From an uncultured Eubacteriales bacterium (lineage in GTDB: Bacteria > Bacillota > Clostridia > Christensenellales > Borkfalkiaceae), in the NCBI GenBank assembly GCA_900549005.1, contig URMT01000030.1:1-16781 (forward strand): DNA of 16,781 bases. Reading direction: 5' to 3'. Below, piece by piece: positions 1-5,566 of the stretch. Position 1 is the first letter of the stretch; each line of letters begins with the position of its first letter. The position numbers and the translations under genes were made by a program. The notes beneath the pieces are model-generated. The model was not told the origin of the DNA, ran no database searches, and saw nothing but the letters and a program-made list of their open reading frames with translations.

Positions 1-129
1 GCCGTACCCGTTTTTCCTGCGTAAAAACGGGCGCTTTTGGCTTACAGGAGCCGTACCCGTTTTCCCTGCGTAAAAACGGGTGCTTTTGGCTTACAGGAGC
101 CGTACCCGTTTTCCCTGCGTAAAAACGGG
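1..129. repeat. Tandem array of a 49-bp hairpin-forming repeat (about 2.6 copies)
   Basis: Units begin at 1, 50 and 99, each opening with GCCGTACCCGTTTT. The first two are full 49-bp units differing at only a couple of positions; the third stops after about 31 bp. Each unit holds an inverted repeat: CCCGTTTT(T) and (A)AAAACGGG separated by a 7-9 base spacer containing CCTGCG, followed by a spacer ending in GGCTTACAGGA. The array touches the window edge, so more copies may lie to the left. The period is not a multiple of three, and the short reading frame that crosses it on the minus strand is not believable as a gene. Function is unknown; the hairpins could end transcription arriving from the minus-strand flavoprotein genes. 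Confidence 0.9.
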
Positions 130-131
130 GT

Positions 132-161
132 GGACCCTGCGCCTTTAAAGGCGCAGGGTCC
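132..161. repeat. Perfect 30-bp palindrome, possible terminator
   Basis: The left arm GGACCCTGCGCCTTT is followed directly by its exact reverse complement. As RNA it would form a GC-rich hairpin with an AU-rich tip. Read on the minus strand, the arm is followed about 6 bases later by GTTTTT, so it could act as a rho-independent terminator for the flavoprotein operon ending at 327, although the T-tract is displaced and the hairpin is about 165 bases beyond the stop codon. It shares CCTGCG with the loop of the adjacent 49-bp repeats, which suggests that palindrome and array belong to one repeat family. Confidence 0.75.
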
Positions 162-326
162 GTTCGAGAGAATATGAAAAAAGTTATGTGTGGTCGGCTT
201 CTTCCGCAGGGCGGCTATACGCGCCGCGGAGGGATTTTGCAAGGCGCGGGCTTTTCTACCTCTTTGCCTTTGCTGATTAAATTATAGCCGTTTTTTGTGT
301 ACATAATATGAAAAAAATATAGCGTT
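162..326. other. Non-coding remainder of the left intergenic region
   Basis: No gene is recognised between the palindrome and the stop codon of the FAD dehydrogenase. The stretch is AT-rich near the gene and holds one small inverted repeat (GCGGC at 211-215 with GCCGC at 223-227). A 66-codon minus-strand frame passes through here and into the repeats, but it has no recognisable domain. Confidence 0.6.
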
Positions 327-1883
327 TTAATGATTATTAGGGCGGTTTTTATGCAGATTGAATATATATTCCGCCGTCCTTATGCCGTCCGCCGCAGAGC
401 TTGTTATCCCGCCCGAATAGCCGCTCCCTTCGCCGCACGGGTACAGATTTTTAAGCGAAACACTCTGTCTGTCATCTCCGCGGACAATTCTTACGGGGGA
501 AGAAAATCGCGTTTCCACGCCTGTGAACAGCGCGCCGGGACTGTCGAACCCTTTAAGCCTTCTGCCCATATCGGGCACGGCGGTTTTAAGCGCCTCGACG
601 GCGACCGCGGGAAGCACCTCGTTCAGCGGCGCAAACTGCACGCCCGCCGCGTAAGTGGGTAAAACTTCGCCGAATTTATCAGAAACCCTGTCCTTTACAA
701 AGTCGCCGAACAGCTGACAAGGGGCGCGGTAAGTTCTGCCGCCCGCCGCAAAGGCGCGCTCTTCTATCGCCCTTTGGAACTCCATACCGTCGAACAGCCC
801 CTCGCCGAAGTCGGCGCGGTTAAGCTGGACCATAAGCGCGGAGTTGGAATTTATTCCGTCACGAGCAAAGTCGCTCATTCCGTTGACCACCACTCCGCCC
901 TCTTCGCTTGCGGCGGGAATAACCACGCCGCCGGGACACATACAGAAGGTGAACACCGTGCGTTCGTGCGCGTGGGATACGAGTTTGTAGTCTGCCGCGG
1001 GCAGAAGTTTATAGTTTTTGCCGTACTGGGCAAAACTTATGCGTTCGGAAAGATGCTCCACCCTAACGCCGACGGCAAAGTCGCGCGGCTGCATAACTAC
1101 ACCTCTTTCATAGAGCATTCTGAACGTATCGCGCGCGGAATGGCCCACCGCAAGCACGGCTGCCGATACGGAGAGTTCGCCCTCCTCGCCGCTTAGTGCG
1201 TCGCGGAAAATTACGCTTTTAAGTTCGCCGCCCGAAGAGCCGAACCCTACAAATTTTTTATTGAACAGAAACCTGCCGCCGCAACTCTCTATGTACGCGC
1301 GGATATTTTTGAGCACGACTTTCAGTTTGTCGCTGCCGATGTGCGGTTTGTTGAGGTATAAAATTTCTTCGGGCGCGCCGAATCGCGCAAAAATTTTAAG
1401 CACGTCGCGGTTATAGCCGTCCTTGGTCTGTGTGTTGAGTTTGCCGTCGGAAAAAGTTCCTGCGCCGCCCTCGCCGAACTGCACGTTGCACTCGGGGTTG
1501 AGCTTGCGTTCTTTTAAGAAGGCGTCTACCTCGCGCGAGCGCTCGTCCACGGCTTTGCCGCGTTCCAGAATTACTGGGGCGTAGCCGTGTTCGCACAGCC
1601 GCACGGCACAGCACAGCCCTGCGGGGCCTGAACCTATCACGCATACCGCGGGCGCGGGCGCAGCCGAAAGTTTTTCAAACTGCGGCTCTTCCTCCGCCTC
1701 GCTGCTTTGCGAATACGCCACGGAATAAAGCCAGAAGATATTGTTTTTGTCGCGCGCGTCGAGCGACTTTTTTAATATTCTGAAATAACCGAGTTTTCCG
1801 CCCGCCCTCTTTTTTACCAGTTTATAAAGCTCGTCCTCGCCCTTGCCTGCGGGTATTTTAACGTTATCAAGCCGCTTAATCAT
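327..1883 (-). CDS. FAD-dependent dehydrogenase, COG2509 type
   Basis: A 518-residue flavoprotein of the uncharacterised FAD-dependent dehydrogenase family COG2509. An N-terminal segment of about 75 residues precedes a Rossmann fold with the dinucleotide motif GSGPAG at residues 84-89. The family-typical FGEGGAGTFSDGKL block lies near 137-148, and a C-terminal FAD-closing motif (CGEGSGYSGG) lies near 483. The substrate is unknown; the protein is probably cytosolic, as no signal peptide or membrane segment is visible. The ATG at 1883 is chosen because GGAGGG sits just upstream and because ATGA overlaps the TGA stop of the preceding gene (1880-1883). The reading frame stays open for another 46 codons upstream, but that sequence is only the shadow of the neighbour. 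The 4-bp overlap implies translational coupling with the upstream flavoprotein. Confidence 0.9.
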   Translation of the reverse strand: MIKRLDNVKIPAGKGEDELYKLVKKRAGGKLGYFRILKKSLDARDKNNIFWLYSVAYSQSSEAEEEPQFEKLSAAPAPAVCVIGSGPAGLCCAVRLCEHGYAPVILERGKAVDERSREVDAFLKERKLNPECNVQFGEGGAGTFSDGKLNTQTKDGYNRDVLKIFARFGAPEEILYLNKPHIGSDKLKVVLKNIRAYIESCGGRFLFNKKFVGFGSSGGELKSVIFRDALSGEEGELSVSAAVLAVGHSARDTFRMLYERGVVMQPRDFAVGVRVEHLSERISFAQYGKNYKLLPAADYKLVSHAHERTVFTFCMCPGGVVIPAASEEGGVVVNGMSDFARDGINSNSALMVQLNRADFGEGLFDGMEFQRAIEERAFAAGGRTYRAPCQLFGDFVKDRVSDKFGEVLPTYAAGVQFAPLNEVLPAVAVEALKTAVPDMGRRLKGFDSPGALFTGVETRFSSPVRIVRGDDRQSVSLKNLYPCGEGSGYSGGITSSAADGIRTAEYIFNLHKNRPNNH

Positions 1884-3100
1884 ACGCCCTCCGAAAGAGC
1901 TTCGCGCGAGGCTATCGCGAGGGCGACGTGCCACGCCGAGGCAAACGCCCACGTGAGGTTGTAGCCGCCGCAGTCGCCGTCGACATCGAGCACTTCGCCC
2001 GCAAAGAACAGATTTTTGCAAAGTTTGCTTTCAAGCTCGTCCGTTACAAACCTCATATCAACGCCGCCGTGAGTCACCTGCGCATAGTCGAAGCCGAGTG
2101 TGCCCGTCACATTCAGCGTAAAATGCTTTGCCATAGATGCGATGTCTTCGGGTTTGCCGCTTGCGGCGCGCTTTATTATCGCCCTGCCTATCTGGTTGTT
2201 GAGCGTAAGCGTTAAAAGTTCGCTTTCGGCATATCCCAGCTTCTGCTTGTCCAAAACGTCCCGTCTGAGAGTTTCGAAGGAAATGTCGGGCGCAAATTCA
2301 ATGACTACTTCGCCCGTCTTGCCTGCAAATGCGGGCGATACAGAAAATACGGCATTGCCAGAAATTCCGTATTCGGTAAATATCACGTCGCCGCGGCTTG
2401 AAGCAACCTCTTTGCCGTCAACCACGGCGGTAATTTTGCAGTCGGCGCGAATACCGCGGAGCGTTTTTATATGCGTTGTATCCGTTTTAAGCTGTACGAG
2501 CGACGGATACAGCGGCGTAATTTGATGCCCGAACGCTTCGGCGAGGGCATATGAAGAGCCGTCCGTTCCGAACTGCTTCTGCGCCTTGCCGCCGACGCAC
2601 AGCAAAACATACTTTGCCGAAATACTCTCTCCGTCGGAGAGCGTAAGGCGGAAAAGGCCGTCTTTTTTTATACCCGTGACCTTAACTCCCGTAAAGGTTG
2701 ATACGTTATGCGCCGCAAGCTCTTTTATAAGGCAGTCGGTAAGCGCCGAAGCCTGCCTGCCCGCAGGGTAAATTCTGCCCTTTTCGTCAGCCGTAAAGAT
2801 GCCGTGAAACAGCGTTTCATACGCCCTCTGCCCGCACGAAATAATGTCGTATGTCATATTTACAGAGCCGCCGCGAAAGTTCTGCGGCCCGGCACTGTGA
2901 TAATTTCGGGGGCTTATCGAGGTATTGCCAACGTTCCCCTGGCCGTTGCCAGTTGCGGAAAGTTTTTTTCCGAGACGGACATTTTTATCTATCACGCAAA
3001 TATTGAATTTTTTGCGGCTGCTTACCGTAAGGCTGCCCAAAAATGAAGCGGCGGCCAGCCCAGAGGCTCCGCCGCCCACTATCGCGACGTCGTAATTCAT
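1880..3100 (-). CDS. NAD(P)/FAD-dependent oxidoreductase, HI0933/YhiN/BaiN type
   Basis: A 406-residue flavoprotein of the COG2081 (HI0933-like) family, full length. The start is fixed by the family opening MNYDVAIVGGGASGLAAA, with GGGASG at 9-14. The conserved KLSATGNGQGN block is at 46-56, and the C-terminal signature THGGVD followed by FFAGEVLDVDGDCGGYN (from about residue 365) is intact. Members are annotated as aminoacetone oxidase-like; the clostridial BaiN protein of this family has been linked to bile-acid 7-dehydroxylation, but that role should not be assumed here. It is the first gene of a two-gene operon with the COG2509 flavoprotein. No Shine-Dalgarno site precedes the ATG, and the predicted transcript start coincides with it. 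Confidence 0.92.
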   Translation of the reverse strand: MNYDVAIVGGGASGLAAASFLGSLTVSSRKKFNICVIDKNVRLGKKLSATGNGQGNVGNTSISPRNYHSAGPQNFRGGSVNMTYDIISCGQRAYETLFHGIFTADEKGRIYPAGRQASALTDCLIKELAAHNVSTFTGVKVTGIKKDGLFRLTLSDGESISAKYVLLCVGGKAQKQFGTDGSSYALAEAFGHQITPLYPSLVQLKTDTTHIKTLRGIRADCKITAVVDGKEVASSRGDVIFTEYGISGNAVFSVSPAFAGKTGEVVIEFAPDISFETLRRDVLDKQKLGYAESELLTLTLNNQIGRAIIKRAASGKPEDIASMAKHFTLNVTGTLGFDYAQVTHGGVDMRFVTDELESKLCKNLFFAGEVLDVDGDCGGYNLTWAFASAWHVALAIASREALSEGV

Positions 3101-3136
3101 ACATATAATTGTATATTACGCCGCCCCGCCTGTCAA
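3101..3136 (-). promoter_or_regulatory. Promoter of the flavoprotein operon, apparently leaderless
   Basis: On the minus strand TTGACA (3136-3131) is followed after 17 bp by TACAAT (3113-3108). Seven bases separate the -10 box from the A of the flavoprotein ATG at 3100, so the expected transcription start falls on or within a base or two of the start codon. No ribosome-binding site is present. The -35 box also contains the likely TGA stop (3135-3133) of the upstream ferritin-like gene. Confidence 0.8.
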
Positions 3137-3641
3137 CTTTTAAGCGAGTGCAAAATGTCCTCGAACGCCGAAGATGCAGTCTTTCGTCCTCTAAAATACG
3201 TTCGATAATCTCCTTAACTTTTGCGTTTTTAAGCACGCGCAGCATACGCTCGTAATCGTGTATGGCCTGCTTTTCGGCGCGCACGTCGTCCTCAGCCATA
3301 CAGACGAGCGAACGCGAATAGCTTACGAACTTAGCCGAATAAAAGTTGAACATTGTGGGCGGATTGAAGGTGTATACGGGCGACGCGCCCAACGCCGTTA
3401 TTACCTCACCCAGAAATTTTAAGTGAATCATTTCGGAAATGGCAATGCTCTCAATCGTTTCGGCAAATTTTTTGTATCCGCAGGCGTTGAAGTGATAGTA
3501 ATGATAAAGGTACTGCAAAATTGCGTTAAGTTCGCCCGTAGGCGCGGCGTAGGCGGGCGAAATTATGCGCAGGGTAAACGCATCGGGGCACAGCCCGTCT
3601 GTTGTGGGGAAGGGTTTGTTTTCTGTAAGCGGCGAAGGCAT
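3133..3641 (-). CDS. Ferritin-like di-metal protein with C-terminal frameshift
   Basis: A four-helix ferritin-like protein resembling the manganese-catalase/CotJC-like group. The ligand set is complete: E37, E70-x2-H73 (SEMIH), E123, and E153-x2-H156 (DERLH). The ATG at 3641 follows AAAAGGAGTGA by about 10 bases; the open frame upstream of it is ignored. After L157 the literal frame runs into unrelated Arg-rich sequence and continues to 2985, 116 bp inside the next gene. Inserting one base near 3168-3173 restores a natural ending, SAFEDILHSLKS, and a stop at 3133, giving 169 residues. All metal ligands precede the shift, so the product may still fold. The cause could be a real mutation or an assembly error. 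It probably binds iron or manganese and acts in peroxide or metal handling; this is inferred from family only. Confidence 0.7.
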
Positions 3642-3729
3642 ACGGCGGTCACTCCTTTTAATTAAGTCGTTACTTTCAGCATATTCAGAACGGGCATTTT
3701 TTGCGCTAAAAAGCCCTGCCGCGTAAAAC

Positions 3730-3765
3730 AAAAAAACTTGCCTGCGCTTTTTTAGCGCAGGCAAG
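3730..3765 (-). terminator. Rho-independent terminator of the XRE regulator gene
   Basis: A perfect 11-bp stem, CTTGCCTGCGC (3737-3747) with GCGCAGGCAAG (3755-3765), and a 7-base loop. On the minus strand the stem is followed by seven T residues (3736-3730). It lies 9 bases past the stop codon of the regulator gene and separates it from the ferritin-like gene. Confidence 0.93.
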
Positions 3766-3773
3766 GCAGCCGC

Positions 3774-4574
3774 TCAATCATTTTTTGCAACCGGTTGTCT
3801 TAAAAAGAATGTCGTAAGTAACCCCGCAATCAGATAAACTGCAAACCAAATCAGAAATACAAGTTCAAACGAAAAATTTATAACGGTATCGTAAGGCAGG
3901 TCGTTTATGCTTATTATGCACATAACGGCTATCCACATCACAAAAATTACCAGCCCGAACGCAGGAGCCAAAGCAAACATCCATACCGTTGTGCGGTAAT
4001 ACTTCTTTCGGCAAATTTTTCTTACATTATGGTCTGTCCCCGAAAATACCATTTCAAATCGCACCATTCCGACGACGGAAACGGCAATTCCGCAGGCAAG
4101 AAGCACATAAAATGCAACTGTCAGCCCCGTAAAAAACATAAGCACGGAAATTATTCCGACTATGAGCGCCACTATCTGGTAAATATACAGTCTGCGGCAC
4201 TTAGCGTCGGGTTCTGCGCCGCCGGAACTGCCGTCCGCTTCTTTTGCGCAACCGTGCAGATTGCCGGCACTGCTTTCCGGCATCTGTACGGAATCGAGTT
4301 TTTCCACCATAATGAACGATGCACCGTTGTCGTCCGAATTAAATGCCGCCGACACGTTTTCGGCCGCGTTTTCAGTCACATCGTCATTTATAAGGTAATC
4401 GGCCGAAACGCCGAATACCTTGCATATTATGGAAAGATTGAAAGCGTCGGGAAGAGCCGTACCCTGTTCCCAACGGGATATGGCCTGGCGCGACACACCG
4501 ATTTTTTCTGCGGCCTCTTCCTGCGACAGTAAGGCTTGCTTTCTCAATTTTAAAAATTTTTCTGCAAAAGTCAT
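3774..4574 (-). CDS. XRE-family transcriptional regulator with four membrane segments
   Basis: A 266-residue protein with an N-terminal XRE/Cro helix-turn-helix (residues about 4-61; core LSQEEAAEKIGVSRQAISRWEQG). A polar linker of about 65 residues follows, then four hydrophobic segments at roughly 131-153, 154-173, 197-222 and 236-257, ending in a short charged tail. The architecture implies a membrane-tethered DNA-binding protein in which the membrane part may sense a signal, a layout common in Firmicutes; its ligand and targets are unknown. The ATG follows AAGGAA by 6 bases. It is transcribed alone, with its own promoter (4600-4628) and terminator (3730-3765). Confidence 0.88.
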   Translation of the reverse strand: MTFAEKFLKLRKQALLSQEEAAEKIGVSRQAISRWEQGTALPDAFNLSIICKVFGVSADYLINDDVTENAAENVSAAFNSDDNGASFIMVEKLDSVQMPESSAGNLHGCAKEADGSSGGAEPDAKCRRLYIYQIVALIVGIISVLMFFTGLTVAFYVLLACGIAVSVVGMVRFEMVFSGTDHNVRKICRKKYYRTTVWMFALAPAFGLVIFVMWIAVMCIISINDLPYDTVINFSFELVFLIWFAVYLIAGLLTTFFLRQPVAKND

Positions 4575-4599
4575 AATTTATTCCTTAATGTATGACTCA

Positions 4600-4628
4600 A
4601 TTTTACACTATACAGAAAAATTGTGCAA
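4600..4628 (-). promoter_or_regulatory. Promoter of the XRE regulator
   Basis: TTGCAC (4628-4623), a 17-bp spacer, then TAAAAT (4605-4600), reading on the minus strand. The expected start of transcription near 4593 leaves a leader of about 20 bases that contains AAGGAA before the ATG at 4574. Confidence 0.75.
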
Positions 4629-4684
4629 GCTCACACGGTTTACAAACGCGCAACAAGTGTTTGCATTGAACGCCGAAAGACGAA

Positions 4685-5470
4685 TCACAGCTTTTTAAGC
4701 GCCGTTATCGCGCCAAAGTGCCTGACGGTAAACTCTTCGGGAGCACATTCTTCGAGCATCTTGAAATGCTCGCGCGAAAAACTTTGCAACCTGTCGCCGT
4801 CCAAAGCGGCGCTTACGCCGCGACAGGAGAGTATGCGCCCGTGCCAGCCTGTCCGCGTAAAATGCACTTCAAGCGGAAAGACCTCTTCCGAAACAATCTT
4901 GAAGTACTTGAAATAGCACTCGGGAACACGTATTTTTGAGGGCACGTCGCCAAAGCCCGTCCAGGACGGATTATATTTTAAAATAAGTTTTTCAGAGCGC
5001 GCGGCAAGCTCGTCTTCAAATGGCAGCCAGCCCATATAGGCAACCGCAAAAGCCCCGTCCGCCTTTAAAACTGAGGCAAGCCGCACGGAAAGTTTTTCGT
5101 GATTAAAATAAGTGAAGCACTGGCACGCCGTCACGCCGTCGAAAGTATTTGGCGGAAAAGCGCAATCTTCGGCGGGAGAACATACAAAGTTTATATCCAT
5201 TCCGTTCTCTTTTGCTAATCTGAGGGCTTCGGTTATCTGATTTCCCGAAGCGTCCACACCCGTAAACCGCGCGCCCGCAGAATACAGCATCCGCGGAATT
5301 ACGCCCGTACCAGTGCCTACGTCCAGCACCATTCTTCCCGCCGCTATGTTCGCCGCGGCGCCGAGTCTGTTCAGAAATTCAGGAGGATAGATGTCCCTGT
5401 GTTTTGCGTAATAACAAGAGGCTTTTCCCCAATCGAAATCTTTACCGCCGTCGATATGTTTTAGCCGCAT
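4685..5470 (-). CDS. Class I SAM-dependent methyltransferase
   Basis: A 261-residue protein of the Rossmann-fold methyltransferase superfamily (Methyltransf_11/25 type). The opening DFDWGKASCYYAKHRDIYPP is typical of one clostridial subgroup. SAM-binding motif I is VLDVGTGTG (48-56), motif II GVDAS (71-75), and the motif III/IV area is AEDCAFPPNTFDGV (100-113). The substrate is unknown; nothing here says whether it is DNA, RNA, protein or a small molecule. The ATG at 5470 is preferred over one seven codons upstream because GGAGGGG lies just before it, inside the longer frame. The gene follows uvrA by 96 bases with no convincing terminator between them, so it may be transcribed as the third gene of the uvrBA unit. 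Confidence 0.85.
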   Translation of the reverse strand: MRLKHIDGGKDFDWGKASCYYAKHRDIYPPEFLNRLGAAANIAAGRMVLDVGTGTGVIPRMLYSAGARFTGVDASGNQITEALRLAKENGMDINFVCSPAEDCAFPPNTFDGVTACQCFTYFNHEKLSVRLASVLKADGAFAVAYMGWLPFEDELAARSEKLILKYNPSWTGFGDVPSKIRVPECYFKYFKIVSEEVFPLEVHFTRTGWHGRILSCRGVSAALDGDRLQSFSREHFKMLEECAPEEFTVRHFGAITALKKL

Positions 5471-5566
5471 AATCCCCTCCAAAACCGACAAAATTTACTT
5501 AATTTGCCGCATTTATGCGTGACATAATACTATGCAGAAAGCACATTACAGCACTTTTTGAGCTGT

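Noticed and set aside
42..242. A 66-codon minus-strand open frame across the left intergenic region
   Set aside because: It is built from the palindrome and the tandem repeat, whose 49-bp period is not a multiple of three; there is no recognisable domain and no convincing ribosome-binding site.
3164..3175. Programmed ribosomal frameshifting in the ferritin-like gene
   Set aside because: No slippery heptamer or stimulatory hairpin is visible; a mutation or assembly error explains it more simply.
4650..4663. A further LexA-like site (GCAACAAGTGTTTG) upstream of the XRE regulator promoter
   Set aside because: It matches the operator at only 11 of 14 positions, lacks the outer left arm, and lies upstream of the -35 box rather than over the promoter. 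It could be chance in an intergenic region.
5471..5566. A separate promoter for the methyltransferase (TTGTGA-18-TAATGT)
   Set aside because: Both boxes are poor matches and the -35 overlaps the uvrA end; not strong enough to list.
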